Assembly (NCBI RefSeq): GCF_004121055.1
Contig: NZ_PYAL01000006.1
Coordinates: 1-64,000, forward strand
Direction of reading: 5' to 3'
Source: Achromobacter aloeverae
GTDB taxonomy: Bacteria > Pseudomonadota > Gammaproteobacteria > Burkholderiales > Burkholderiaceae_B
DNA: 64,000 bases
In this document: positions 16,543-25,764 of the stretch, in pieces
Layout: each line of letters begins with the position of its first letter
How positions within the stretch are numbered: position 1 is the stretch's first letter
Translations under genes and position numbers: made by a program
Notes under the pieces: model-generated
What the model was told of the DNA's origin: nothing
The model's input: the letters and a program-made list of their open reading frames with translations, nothing else
The model's database searches: none

Positions 16543-16564
16543 CAAGTGTAGTTTAGGACACTTG
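16543..16564. promoter_or_regulatory. Inverted repeat upstream of the XRE-cupin gene
   Basis: CAAGTGT-N8-ACACTTG is a perfect dyad 72 bp before the chosen start, and GACAC-TT-GTGTC overlaps its right arm. XRE-cupin proteins usually repress themselves through such sites. This is an inference from position and symmetry. Confidence 0.45.
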
Positions 16565-16635
16565 TGTCATTCAGGAAAAAACTATTTGAAAGTGTCATGC
16601 GCAAGCATGGTCACGACGTATTGGAAAGGAAAGGC

Positions 16636-17175
16636 ATGTCCGTCAAATTGAAGTTGCTGCGCGTACAGGCCGGGCTGACCCTGGAGGCCCTGGCGCAGGC
16701 CGCCGAACTCACCCGCAGCTATGTGTCCAAGCTGGAACGGGGCGTTTCGACGCCGTCGATCAGCGCCGGCCTGAAGATCGCCAAGGCGCTGGGCGTCACG
16801 GTGGAGGAGCTGTTCGCCGACACGCCCGATGATGATCCGGTCGTCATCAGCCGCGCGGCCAAGGGGGAAGCGCGCACCGCCGACGGCACGCCGCGCCCGC
16901 CCCGCGTCGTGTCCGGCGCGCAGCCCAGCCACCGCATGGTGGCGTTCGTCATCGCGCCCAGCGACGAGCCCGTGCGCAACCATCCCATGAGCCATCACAA
17001 GGGCGAGGAACTGCTTTACGTCCTGAAGGGGTCGATAGCCCTGCGGCTGGCCCGTCGCACGGAAACCTTGCACGCGGGCGACAGTGCGCACTTCAATTCC
17101 AGCATTCCGCACAAGATCACGTCGGTGGGCAAGGTGCCGGCGTCGGTGCTGCTGGTGATCGCCCAGGACGAATAG
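16636..17175 (+). CDS. XRE-family regulator with C-terminal cupin domain
   Basis: A 179-residue regulator. An N-terminal helix-turn-helix (RVQAGLTLEALAQAAELTRS, YVSKLERGVSTPSISAGLKI) is followed by a cupin barrel (HHKGEELLYVLKGSIALRL, AGDSAHFNSSIPHKI), the PuuR/HipB-like layout that senses a small metabolite. ATG 16636 is preceded by GGAAAGGAAAGG; a GTG at 16564 is in frame but lies inside the upstream inverted repeat and has no ribosome-binding site. It faces the ABC transporter genes tail to tail. Members of this family often control amine, sulfonate or amino-acid use, which would fit that transporter. Confidence 0.83.
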   Translation: MSVKLKLLRVQAGLTLEALAQAAELTRSYVSKLERGVSTPSISAGLKIAKALGVTVEELFADTPDDDPVVISRAAKGEARTADGTPRPPRVVSGAQPSHRMVAFVIAPSDEPVRNHPMSHHKGEELLYVLKGSIALRLARRTETLHAGDSAHFNSSIPHKITSVGKVPASVLLVIAQDE

Positions 17176-17234
17176 CCCTGCGACGCGGCTCGGCCATGGC
17201 GACGGCCTTGCCCCATGGCGGCGTGCGCCGCCTT

Positions 17235-18020
17235 CTACAAGGCCAGGTGCTTACGCGCTTCCTCGCGCACCAGGTGCAGCGCGTGGCGCTTGATTTCGCC
17301 GTAGGAAGGGTCGGTGGCCAGTGCCTCCGCGTCGCGCGGCATGGCGAACGGCACGCGAATCTCCTCGCGGATGCGTCCGGGGCGCGCCGACATCACCAGG
17401 ATGCGTGTGCCCAGCAGCAGGGCTTCCTCGACGTCGTGCGTGACGAAGAGGATGGTGGTGCGCTCGCGCGCCCAGGCCTCCAGCAGCAGTTCCTGCATCA
17501 GGCTGCGGGTCTGTGCGTCGAGCGCGCCGAAGGGTTCGTCCATCAACAGGATGTCCGGCCGCATGATCCACGCCCGCGCCAGCGCCACGCGCTGGCGCAT
17601 GCCGCCGGACAATTCCCAGGCGCGCGCGTCGTGATGGTTTTGCAGGCCCATCTGCCGCAGCAAGGTCTCGGCCTGCGGACGATAGGTGGCGGCGGGGATG
17701 CCTTGCATGCGCGGGCCGAAGGTGACGTTCTCCAGTACCGTCAGCCAGGGATAGAGCAGCGCTTGCTGGAATACCATGCCGCGGCTGGGCGCGGGACCCA
17801 TGACCGGTTCTCCATGCGCCAGGATGCGCCCGCGATCCGGGCGTTCGAAGCCGGCGACCAGGTTCAGGATGGTCGATTTGCCGCAGCCCGACGGTCCCAG
17901 CAGTATGACGAACTCGCCCGGCTCCACGGTCAAATCGAACCCGGATAGCACCGGGGCGCCTGCCGGGCCGCGCGGCGAGGGGAAGGAGAAATCGACGTTC
18001 TCCAGGATCAGGTGGGACAT
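17235..18020 (-). CDS. ABC transporter ATPase, SsuB/TauB type
   Basis: The nucleotide-binding subunit (261 residues) of a nitrate/sulfonate/taurine-class importer, bound to the inner face of the membrane. Walker A is GPSGCGKST, the signature LSGGMRQRVALARA, Walker B ILLMDEPFGALD, and the switch His is in LFVTHDVEEA. ATG 18020 starts MSHLILENVDFSF. It is third in the order receptor, permease, ATPase, 79 bp after the permease. The cargo of this subfamily ranges from alkanesulfonates to thiamine precursors, so the substrate is left open. Confidence 0.88.
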   Translation of the reverse strand: MSHLILENVDFSFPSPRGPAGAPVLSGFDLTVEPGEFVILLGPSGCGKSTILNLVAGFERPDRGRILAHGEPVMGPAPSRGMVFQQALLYPWLTVLENVTFGPRMQGIPAATYRPQAETLLRQMGLQNHHDARAWELSGGMRQRVALARAWIMRPDILLMDEPFGALDAQTRSLMQELLLEAWARERTTILFVTHDVEEALLLGTRILVMSARPGRIREEIRVPFAMPRDAEALATDPSYGEIKRHALHLVREEARKHLAL

Positions 18021-18099
18021 GGCATTCGGTGGGCGTGGACGGCCAGCGCGGGACGCTTTCCGCAATTCATGGGCCGCGTGCGCGCGGCGTGCATCGATG

Positions 18100-18879
18100 T
18101 CATTGCTTGCCTGCCCAGGGAACGCAGCAGCGTTGCAGGCCTACCAGGGCCAAATCCAGCAAATAGCCGGTGACGCCCAGGATGAGTATGCCGATCAGCA
18201 CCACGTCGGTACGCAGGTAGGCGCCCGCATTGACGATCATCCATCCCACGCCGGATGTCGACGCCACCAGTTCCGCCGCCACCAGCGACGTCCAGCCTAT
18301 GCCGATGGACAGGCGTATCGTCGTGAACAGGTCCGCCGCGCAGTGGGGGAAGACGACGTGCCAGAACACCTGCCGCCGCGTCAGGCCCAGGGTCCGCGCG
18401 ACGCGGATATGGCCCTGCGCGACGCCTTGCACGGCGGCGGCCGCGCCGACCAGGATGTTCAGGAAGGTGGAGATGAAGATAAGGAAGAACTTCGATGCTT
18501 CGTCGATGCCCAGCCACACGATGGCCAGGGGAATCAGGGCGATCTTGGGCAGCGGCCTCAGGAACTGCACGAACGGATCGAGCAGGGCCGCCAGCGTTGC
18601 ATTCAATCCCATGGACAGGCCCAGCGGCACGCCGATGACGACGGACAGGGCGAAGGCCGACAGCGCGCGAGCCAGGCTGATGCCGATGTGCTGCCACAAA
18701 GGTATCTGCCCATAGCCGTTGCGCCAGATGTCGGCCCAGGTGGAGACCAGTTCGGAAGGCGGCGGCAGGAACAGGGCGTCGACCCAACCCCGGCTGCCGG
18801 CGAGCTGCCATAAGGCCAGCACCGCCACGACGGCGGCGGTGCTGACCGCCAGGCGGTAGGCGCGTCGATTCTGCCGCAT
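18100..18879 (-). CDS. ABC transporter permease, SsuC/TauC type
   Basis: The membrane subunit, 259 residues, with about six helices. A periplasmic start (FLPPPSELVSTWADIWRNGY) and the ATPase-contact loop (ARTLGLTRRQVFWHVVFPHC) are characteristic of the BPD_transp_1 family. It works with the ATPase downstream and the binding protein upstream, all on the minus strand, and probably forms a homodimer in the membrane. Confidence 0.87.
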   Translation of the reverse strand: MRQNRRAYRLAVSTAAVVAVLALWQLAGSRGWVDALFLPPPSELVSTWADIWRNGYGQIPLWQHIGISLARALSAFALSVVIGVPLGLSMGLNATLAALLDPFVQFLRPLPKIALIPLAIVWLGIDEASKFFLIFISTFLNILVGAAAAVQGVAQGHIRVARTLGLTRRQVFWHVVFPHCAADLFTTIRLSIGIGWTSLVAAELVASTSGVGWMIVNAGAYLRTDVVLIGILILGVTGYLLDLALVGLQRCCVPWAGKQ

Positions 18880-18988
18880 TACTACCGTATCGCTGGATCC
18901 AGGCGGCCGTCGCCGCGATGTCGGCGTGCGGCAGGGCTTGCGTCGTCGCTGTCGCGCGTGTCTGGATGCATGCCAGCCGTCCTCGGTT

Positions 18989-20080
18989 TCAGCGCGCCGC
19001 GCTGGCCGGGGCGCCGGCGGCCGGAACGGCTTGCGCCTGGGCGCCCCGCAGGTGTAGCGCCAGCTTCAGGTAGGCCGGATTGATGGCGCCGGAGAACGAG
19101 GCGGGGATGTCCTGCTTGCGGATCTGGTCGACACTGCCGAGGAATTCCGCCGTCTTGCGCACGGCGCCCGCCAATACGGTCTGGTCGGGGTGGCTGCCGT
19201 CACCGAACCAGGCCGGCCGCAGTTGCTCGTCGATGGTCGGATAGTTGTTGCCGTCGATGGACTCGCGTACCGCCTTGGGGGTCGAACCCAGTTCCTTGGC
19301 GATGGCCGCGGCGACGCCGTCCGGGTCCTTGCGATAGTTCCGGACCTCCTGCTCCAGCACCAGCAGCAGCTTGGCGACCAGTTCGGGATGCTTCTGGCCG
19401 AAGGCGCGCGAGACGGACAGGCCGTTGAAGATCAGGTAGCCATCCTTTTTCAGGTCGCGGGTGTGGAAGATGGCGTGGCCGCCATCCTGTTCCAGCGTCG
19501 AGTTGAAGGGGGCCCAGACATAACCCGCGTCCACGTCGCCGCGCCGCCACGCTGCCACCAGTTCGTCCGGTTTGAGCGGCACGAAGCGGATCTTGGAGCG
19601 GTCGATGTGGTTCAGCGCGATGGCCGTGTCCAGCGCATACTGGGCGGTCGAGTTGGCGGGATAGCCCACGGTGTGGCCGGCCAGGTCGGCCAGCGAGTTG
19701 ATGTTCTTGTCCTTGCGCGCCACCAGCCGTTCGTAGGTGGCGATGTCGGCCGAGATGCCCACCAGCTCGATCGGCAGCTTGCGCACGATGGCCGAGACCG
19801 TCGGGCTGGAGCCGAAGTTGGCGATATCGATGCTGTTGCTGGCGAACAGGTTGAGCACGTCCGCGCCTGTGCCGAACTGCACCCACTTGACCGGCACGCC
19901 CAGGGCTTTCTCCAGCGAGCCGTCGACCTTGGCGTTGACGATCAGCTGCGCGCCGCCGCTATAGGCGATGCGGACTTCCTTGGGTAGGGGTTCGGCCGCG
20001 GGGGCCGAGGTGGCCAGGGCGGCGAAGCCGGTGGTGCCGACAGAGCCGGCAAAGAGCAGGGCGCGAAGCAAGGCTTTCAT
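18989..20080 (-). CDS. ABC transporter substrate-binding protein, SsuA/TauA-like
   Basis: A secreted binding protein of 363 residues with a signal peptide of about 29 residues ending SAPAAEP. The NMT1/SsuA-like fold is seen in VRIAYSGGAQLIVNAKVDGS, DIANFGSSPTVSAIVRK and LADLAGHTVGYPANSTAQYA. It is the first gene of the importer. The C-terminus ends in an Ala-rich tail. Related proteins bind sulfonates, taurine or aromatic sulfates; the contact residues do not settle the ligand. Confidence 0.86.
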   Translation of the reverse strand: MKALLRALLFAGSVGTTGFAALATSAPAAEPLPKEVRIAYSGGAQLIVNAKVDGSLEKALGVPVKWVQFGTGADVLNLFASNSIDIANFGSSPTVSAIVRKLPIELVGISADIATYERLVARKDKNINSLADLAGHTVGYPANSTAQYALDTAIALNHIDRSKIRFVPLKPDELVAAWRRGDVDAGYVWAPFNSTLEQDGGHAIFHTRDLKKDGYLIFNGLSVSRAFGQKHPELVAKLLLVLEQEVRNYRKDPDGVAAAIAKELGSTPKAVRESIDGNNYPTIDEQLRPAWFGDGSHPDQTVLAGAVRKTAEFLGSVDQIRKQDIPASFSGAINPAYLKLALHLRGAQAQAVPAAGAPASAAR

Positions 20081-20236
20081 GAGAGCACCGGTAAATGGAA
20101 CGGGCGCTCATCTTAGGGACGGCGTGCTGGATCGGAAACGATTCGATAGTGATAAGGAAATCACGCGCGGTCCCCGGGGTCCGGGCTGCCGCGACGGTCC
20201 GACGGCCCGTGCATGGCGGGAGTCCCCCTTGCCGCG

Positions 20237-21244
20237 CTATGCCTCGCCGCGCAGCGATGCCGCGAATTCCGAGCGGGCGCGTTGCGCCAGCAGCGTCACC
20301 GTGACGTCCAGCATGGGCGTGGGTACGCCTGCCAGGCGGCCGAGGTCCTGTACCGCGCGCAACTGGGCGTCGATTTCCATGGCGCGTCCCGCCAGCAGGT
20401 CCTGCAGCATGGACGGCGGATGGCGGTTGTTGCCGCTGGACCGGATCTGGGCATCCAGGTCGAAGCCCGCATCGATGCCATGGGCGGCCGCCACCGCGTG
20501 GGTTTCTTCGCCGAGCTGGCGCCAGAGTTCGCGCGCATCGTCCTGGGCGAAGATTTCCGGCGCGGTCGACACGGTCAGCGCGCAGGTCAGCGAACTGGGC
20601 ACGTTCAGGACCAGCTTGGCCCAGATGTCGCGCCGGATATGCTGGCTGGCACGCGCCCCGGGCAGGCCGGGCTGCAAGGCGGCCACCACCGCCGCCAGCC
20701 GCGGCGACGCGCTGTTGTCCGGCTCGCCGATGGTGAAGGTGTTCACCGTGCTGGTGCTGCGCACCACGCCGGGCGCCGCCAATTCGTTGGGCGAACGGAT
20801 GACGCAACCCAGCGCGCGTTCCGCACCGATGTGGCGCCACAGCTGCCCTTCCGGATCGAGGCGGGGTAGCCGCGCCGCGGCGGGCTGGTCCGCGCCATCG
20901 GCGGGCAGGCCATGGAAGTACCACCACGGGATGCCGTTGAGCGCGAACACCACCGGGGTGTCGGACCGCAGCAGCGTGGCCAGGCTGGCCGCGGCCGGTC
21001 CCAGCGACTGGGCTTTCAGGGTGGAGATGACGAGGTCCTGCGGGCCGAGGTCGGCGGGATTGTCGCTGGCGGCCACGGGGACGGTGAAGTCGGCGTCCGG
21101 TGCGACAAGGCGCAGCCCTTGCTCGCGGATGGCCGCCAGGTGCGGGCCGCGCGCCACGACGGAAACGTCCAGTCCGGTTTGCGCCAGGCGGGCCGCGATA
21201 TGGCCGCCGACCGCGCCGGCGCCGTAGATGCAGATCTTTTTCAT
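20237..21244 (-). CDS. Ketopantoate reductase-family (PanE/ApbA) NADPH enzyme
   Basis: A 335-residue dehydrogenase with an N-terminal Rossmann motif (KICIYGAGAVGGHIAARLAQ) and the helical C-terminal ApbA domain (WAKLVLNVPSSLTCALT, GNNRHPPSMLQDLLAGRAME). The Lys in WAKLVLNVP corresponds to the catalytic Lys and the SMLQDLLAGR block to the pantoate-binding helix. It lies in a run of catabolic genes, so it is more likely a 2-keto-acid reductase for that pathway than the pantothenate enzyme. AAAAAGATC-like sequence at its start encodes MKKICIYG. Confidence 0.82.
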   Translation of the reverse strand: MKKICIYGAGAVGGHIAARLAQTGLDVSVVARGPHLAAIREQGLRLVAPDADFTVPVAASDNPADLGPQDLVISTLKAQSLGPAAASLATLLRSDTPVVFALNGIPWWYFHGLPADGADQPAAARLPRLDPEGQLWRHIGAERALGCVIRSPNELAAPGVVRSTSTVNTFTIGEPDNSASPRLAAVVAALQPGLPGARASQHIRRDIWAKLVLNVPSSLTCALTVSTAPEIFAQDDARELWRQLGEETHAVAAAHGIDAGFDLDAQIRSSGNNRHPPSMLQDLLAGRAMEIDAQLRAVQDLGRLAGVPTPMLDVTVTLLAQRARSEFAASLRGEA

Positions 21245-21375
21245 GAGGTCCTGGATAGGCAGATTACGTCATGGCGTCGGTCCCGGCCGCCGCATGCGCG
21301 GGCAATCATCGACCTGGGGCGGTGCTTTGTCAACGCACCAGAAGGCGGGCCGGACTGGCGCGCCTGTCGCCCGCG

Positions 21376-22440
21376 TCAGGCCACCCTGGCCGCCGGCATG
21401 GGTACGCCCAACCGCTCGGACCACTGGGCCAGCGACGCGACGATGCCCGGCGCCAGTTCGATGCCTTCTTCCTGCTGCCGGCGCGCCGTGGCCATGCCTT
21501 TCTGGCCCGGCACGCGCACGGCGTCCACGCCTGGACGCGGCGGATTCTCGCGGCAGGCCTGGGCGATCCATTCCATCTGCTGTTCGAAAGCGCGCAAGCC
21601 ACCGAAGGCCTCCGGATCGATGACCTGGAGATAGACGGTGTTCGCCATCAAGCCGTTTTCCTGCGACCTGCCCTGGTCGGACAGGCCGGCCGTCAGGCCC
21701 TCCGCCAGCAGCGCCAGCCCATAGCCCTTGTGGCCGGCCTCCAGGCCGCCCAGGGGCAGCAGGCTGCCCGCAGGGTTGCCGCCGATCACGGCGGGATCGT
21801 CGCTGGGATTGCCGTCCGCGTCGAGCAGGAATTTGCCGGGCAGCTTCCTGCCTTCGCGCTGCAGCTTTTTCACCATGTTGTTGGTGGTGATGGACGCAGA
21901 GATATCGACCAGGATGGGGTCGGTCGCCGCCGGCAGCCCGATGGCGATGGGGTTGGGTGAGAACACCGGCTTGCGGCCGCCGAAAGGGGCCACGCTGGTC
22001 GCGCTGGGTGCGGACGACACCAGGTGCAGCACGACGCCGCGTGCCGTCGCGCGCCGCAGATAGGTCGCCAGGCTGCCGATGTGGTGGCTGTTCTTGATGA
22101 CCACCGTGCCGGTGCCGTAGGTGGCGGCGCGTTCGATGGCGCTGTCGAGGGCACGCAGCACCAGCCAGGCCCCGGGCAGGCGCTTGCCATCCCAGATTTC
22201 GACCGCCGGCCGCTTGGAGATCACCTGCGGTTCGCCCTGCACCTGCATATGGCCTTTCCGCACGTGTTCCAGATATTGATCCAGCAGGTTCAGGCCGTGG
22301 GTGGGGCTGCCCATGAGATCGGCTTCAACCAGGATCCCGGCCACGGCGGCAGCCTTGTCGGACGGCATGCCGGCTTTTTCCAGCAGGGCGCGCGCGTGGT
22401 CGGTCAGCGTGCCGGCTTCGTAACGGGTGGATGGTGACAT
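21376..22440 (-). CDS. Malate/L-lactate dehydrogenase-family (Ldh2) oxidoreductase
   Basis: An NAD(P)-dependent 2-hydroxy-acid or imino-acid dehydrogenase of 354 residues. Family motifs are visible: EADLMGSPTHGLNLLDQYL, the catalytic His region IKNSHHIGSLATYLRRA, KPVFSPNPIAIGLPA and LGGLEAGHKGYGLALLAEG. ATG 22440 shares one base with the stop of the DapA-like gene, so the two are coupled. The pairing of a DapA-like lyase with this dehydrogenase suggests consecutive steps on a hydroxy- or keto-acid, possibly proline- or sugar-acid-derived. Confidence 0.85.
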   Translation of the reverse strand: MSPSTRYEAGTLTDHARALLEKAGMPSDKAAAVAGILVEADLMGSPTHGLNLLDQYLEHVRKGHMQVQGEPQVISKRPAVEIWDGKRLPGAWLVLRALDSAIERAATYGTGTVVIKNSHHIGSLATYLRRATARGVVLHLVSSAPSATSVAPFGGRKPVFSPNPIAIGLPAATDPILVDISASITTNNMVKKLQREGRKLPGKFLLDADGNPSDDPAVIGGNPAGSLLPLGGLEAGHKGYGLALLAEGLTAGLSDQGRSQENGLMANTVYLQVIDPEAFGGLRAFEQQMEWIAQACRENPPRPGVDAVRVPGQKGMATARRQQEEGIELAPGIVASLAQWSERLGVPMPAARVA

Positions 22441-23348
22441 CAGAGGCTCCGTTGGGCGAGGGCGCGTTGCAAGCGTTCCAGAAGATAGTCGATATCCTTC
22501 AGGTCCAGGGGACTCAGGCGCGGGCCGGGCGCGCGCATGACCGCGGAAGCGATGGCGCCGCGGCGGCGCAGGATTTCCTTGCGCACGGCAACGCCCCATT
22601 GGGCCTGGTTCTCGAAGTTCAGCAGCGGCAGGTAGAGGTTGAACAGGTCGAAAGCGGCGTCGCGCTGGCCCCGGCTGTACAGGTCGTAGACGCCGGACAG
22701 CATTTCCGGATGCGAGAAGCCGGCCATCGGGCCTTCGATGCCGCGCTCCAGTTCCTGCGGCAGGAAGACGGCGTTATTGCCGGTGAGGATGGGCACGTGG
22801 CGCGGCATGGCCTCGCGCAGTCGCGTGATCTTGGCCGCGCTGGGAATGTCTTCCTCCTTGATGGCCTGGATCTGCGGAAAGCGTTCGACCAGCCGGACCA
22901 TGGTGGGCACCGACATCCAGACGCCGGTGGAGAAGGGGAAGTCCTGCAGCACAGTGGGCACGTCGCCGATGCGGTCGAAGACGGCCCCGTAGTAGCCGAT
23001 CACGTCTTCCTCCGTGCGCAGGCCGGGAGGCGGGGCGATCATGACGCCGCTGGCGCCGGCATCGGTCACCGCCTGGGTCAGGGTGGCCAATTGCGCGACG
23101 CTGGGATTGCTCACGCCGGCGATGACGGGCTTGCCCTGGGCGCGTGCCACGAAGCGCCGCACCGCGTCGACCGATTCGGTTTCCGACAGCTTGGCCGCCT
23201 CGCCCGCCACGCCCAGCACGGTCAGTCCGGCCGCGCCGTGTCCCAGGTAGAAATCGGTCAGCGTATCGATGCTGGCCAGGTCCAGCGCGCCATCGGCGGC
23301 GAATGGCGTCTGCGCCACGACATATAGCCCTTTCATCTGCGTCATCAT
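22440..23348 (-). CDS. DapA-like aldolase/hydratase lacking the canonical Tyr
   Basis: A class I aldolase-superfamily protein of 302 residues in the dihydrodipicolinate synthase family. The Schiff-base Lys is present in IQAIKEEDIPSA. The position of the catalytic Tyr (the LYNVP motif of true DapA) reads VLQDFPFSTG, so Tyr is replaced by Gln, which argues against dihydrodipicolinate synthase itself. The nucleotide start has two adjacent ATGs after GAGGAAA. The stop overlaps the Ldh-family start. It probably cleaves or dehydrates a 2-keto-3-deoxy acid or similar; the substrate is unknown. Confidence 0.83.
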   Translation of the reverse strand: MMTQMKGLYVVAQTPFAADGALDLASIDTLTDFYLGHGAAGLTVLGVAGEAAKLSETESVDAVRRFVARAQGKPVIAGVSNPSVAQLATLTQAVTDAGASGVMIAPPPGLRTEEDVIGYYGAVFDRIGDVPTVLQDFPFSTGVWMSVPTMVRLVERFPQIQAIKEEDIPSAAKITRLREAMPRHVPILTGNNAVFLPQELERGIEGPMAGFSHPEMLSGVYDLYSRGQRDAAFDLFNLYLPLLNFENQAQWGVAVRKEILRRRGAIASAVMRAPGPRLSPLDLKDIDYLLERLQRALAQRSL

Positions 23349-23519
23349 GATGCCGGTGTTTCCTCTCGTTTGCTTGGGATCGTGTGTGTGTCGGTGTGAT
23401 CGTGGGTTCGTACGCCGGTGCCTGCGTGGAGGCCCGGCCTGGAGGGCGGGCTGAGCCCGTCAAGGATATCGCTTGGAGGGGATTCTGCGCGATAGCGCCT
23501 GGGGACGGGCTCCCGGGAT

Positions 23520-24575
23520 CTACCGGCCCCGCCGCGGCGCGCGGGCGTTGCGCGCGATCCAGTCCAGGATCAGGTCCGCTACCTGAAGATTGTTCTTGTC
23601 CTGCATCATCATGTGCGAATTGCCGTGGATGCCCAGCGCCGGCAGGCTCATCAACTGGCCCTTGCCGCCGGCAGCGTTCAGGGCGTCGATGAAGGCATGG
23701 CAGGCCTTCAGGCGCGGCGCCCACCGGGGGAATTCCTCGATGTGGTCGCCGAAGACCACCAGGACGGGAATGCCGGTCAAGGGCTGAACGTCGCCGGGCT
23801 TGGGGCATTCGCCCGGTTCCACCGACACGATGGCGGCGATGCCCTGCGTGTTCATCGCGGCGGTCTGGAAGGGATAGATGCCTGATTGCGAGTGGCTAAG
23901 CAGCACCGTGCCGCCGAGCTTGATGGCCAGCTTGGACAGGTTGGCCACGGTGGGGTTGGGGGTGGGCAGGGATGCCAGCCAGTCGGGGACCATCTGCTGC
24001 CACAGCCCGGCTTGCGCCTGGACGGGGAATTGTGTGTCCTTGAAGGCTTCCGGGTAGCGCGGGCCGAAGCGGAAAATCGCCCATGCCGCTTCGTGTCCGG
24101 CGGCGAACAGGTCCGGCAGCGTGCTGGGCGGCGCCTTGCCCAGCTTCACCGCATTGATGGCGGAGATGTCGGTGGCGGAACGACCCCGGCCCGATTGGTC
24201 GATGACGTAGGTCGCATAGCCCTTGCGCAAGAAGTACTCCTCCCAGCCCATGCGGCCGTCGGGCGTGGTTTCCCACGTCATCCCGGTCAGGCAGCAACCG
24301 TGGATCAGCGTGATGGGATAGCGTTTCGCGCGCTGGGGGATCTGGTAGCGCACATACATCTGGTCCACCGTGACGGTGCCGTGCGCGTCGTACTTGGGCG
24401 TCAGCGACAGCGTGTCGGACGTCACGTCGCGTCCGCCGATGAAGAAGCTGCCCTGCGCGGACAGGGTCAACGGGCCCGTGGGCGTCTTCGGCGCCTGGGC
24501 CGGCGCGGCGTGAGCGGTATGGAACAGGACGCTGGCGGCGGCGCAAAGCACGGCCAGGATGCGACGTATCGACAT
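23520..24575 (-). CDS. Secreted alpha/beta hydrolase (esterase)
   Basis: A 351-residue exported hydrolase. The signal peptide covers about residues 1-23 (MSIRRILAVLCAAASVLFHT...). The oxyanion region is ITLIHGCCLTGMTWET, the nucleophile Ser lies in LLSHSQSGIYPF, an acid is likely in VVFGDHIEE and the catalytic His in LGIHGNSHMMMQD. ATG 24575 follows GGAGATT; an upstream in-frame ATG at 24614 would put a polar leader before the signal peptide. It follows a Bug gene on the same strand and may release an acid in the periplasm for that receptor. Confidence 0.82.
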   Translation of the reverse strand: MSIRRILAVLCAAASVLFHTAHAAPAQAPKTPTGPLTLSAQGSFFIGGRDVTSDTLSLTPKYDAHGTVTVDQMYVRYQIPQRAKRYPITLIHGCCLTGMTWETTPDGRMGWEEYFLRKGYATYVIDQSGRGRSATDISAINAVKLGKAPPSTLPDLFAAGHEAAWAIFRFGPRYPEAFKDTQFPVQAQAGLWQQMVPDWLASLPTPNPTVANLSKLAIKLGGTVLLSHSQSGIYPFQTAAMNTQGIAAIVSVEPGECPKPGDVQPLTGIPVLVVFGDHIEEFPRWAPRLKACHAFIDALNAAGGKGQLMSLPALGIHGNSHMMMQDKNNLQVADLILDWIARNARAPRRGR

Positions 24576-24719
24576 GGAATCTCCTCGGTGTTGTTGTTCG
24601 AGAATGTTCGCCACGGCGAAGTCCTTCGGGGGGAGACAGGCATCGACGCATGGCTGGTCGATGATACTCCGCGGGCGAACGTCAGCGTGCCATCTCCGCT
24701 TGCCGACCTGCCAGCCGCC

Positions 24720-25703
24720 TCACTCCGTCTGTATATGCGCCGCCGCCACCACGTCCTTCCACGTCTTGGCGTCCTGCGCGAGCATGGCGGCGAAGTCCTG
24801 GGGGCCCATGGGAGCGAGGTCGGCGCCGCTGTCGGCCAGGCGCTTGCGCAGGTCGGGCGCCCGCAGCGCCTGCATGATGACCTCGTTGAGCTTGTCGATG
24901 ACGGCGCCCGGCGTGCCCTTGGGGGCCATGACGCCTATCCAGACGCCGCTGTCGGCGCCTTCGATGCCGGTTTCCTTCAGCGTCGGCACGTCAGGCAGCG
25001 CGGGGTTGCGCGCCGGGCCGGCAACGGCCAGCGCGCGTACCTTGCCCGAGTCCAGCAGTGGTTTGGCGCTGGCCAGCAGGGTGAACAGGATGGAGATGCG
25101 TCCGGCGGCCAGGTCGTTCAGCGCCGGCGCCGCGCCGCGATAGGGAACGTGCAGCAGCTTCAGGCCGGTGCGGTCCTCGAAGAGCGCGGTGGCCAGGTGC
25201 GAGACGCTGCCGTTGCCGGGCGACCCGTAGCTGATTTCGCCAGGATGGGCCTGGGCCTGCTGGCGCAGTTGCTGCATGGTGGTGGCGGGAAAGTCCTTGG
25301 AGACGAAGACGATGTTGGACGTGTTGACCAGCAGGCTTACCGGGACCAGGTCCTTCAATGGGTCGTACGGCAGTTTCCTGAAGTAGGCGCTGGCGATCGA
25401 GGTCTGGGCCGCCGTCCCCAGCAGCAAGGTGTAGCCGTCCGGCTGCGACCGCGCCACATAGTCCGCGGCGATCTGGCCGGCCGCGCCGCCGCGGTTGTCG
25501 ATGATCAGCGTCTGTCCCGTGCTGGCCTGGAATTTCTCCGCAAGCACGCGGCCGACCACGTCCAGGGACCCGCCGGCGGCGTAGGGAATGACCAGCCGCA
25601 CGGGCCGGTCGGGGTAGGCGGCCTGCGCGTGGCCCCGCGCGGGGAGCAGGGTGGCGCACAGGGAAGCAAGAAGGGCGATCAGGGTCAGGGCGGATTTGCG
25701 CAT
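24720..25703 (-). CDS. Bug (TctC) periplasmic solute receptor
   Basis: A secreted receptor of 327 residues. The signal peptide runs to about residue 28 (ending GHAQAAYP), then YPDRPVRLVIPYAAGGSLDV and the loop IIDNRGGAAGQIAADYVARS. The start is ATG 25703 (MRKSALTLIALLASL); the upstream in-frame sequence to 25757 is not signal-like. It lies between the saccharopine dehydrogenase-like gene and the esterase, in the same direction, so it probably belongs to that operon. Confidence 0.87.
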   Translation of the reverse strand: MRKSALTLIALLASLCATLLPARGHAQAAYPDRPVRLVIPYAAGGSLDVVGRVLAEKFQASTGQTLIIDNRGGAAGQIAADYVARSQPDGYTLLLGTAAQTSIASAYFRKLPYDPLKDLVPVSLLVNTSNIVFVSKDFPATTMQQLRQQAQAHPGEISYGSPGNGSVSHLATALFEDRTGLKLLHVPYRGAAPALNDLAAGRISILFTLLASAKPLLDSGKVRALAVAGPARNPALPDVPTLKETGIEGADSGVWIGVMAPKGTPGAVIDKLNEVIMQALRAPDLRKRLADSGADLAPMGPQDFAAMLAQDAKTWKDVVAAAHIQTE

Positions 25704-25764
25704 GGTCTTCGTGGGCGGCTCGGGCAGGGAAAAACACGGAGCGGGACCAGGCGGCAAAAGGCGA

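Noticed and set aside
16564-16635. GTG 16564 as start of the XRE-cupin gene
   Set aside because: It lacks a Shine-Dalgarno and lies in the inverted repeat; ATG 16636 has a good one and gives the normal family N-terminus.
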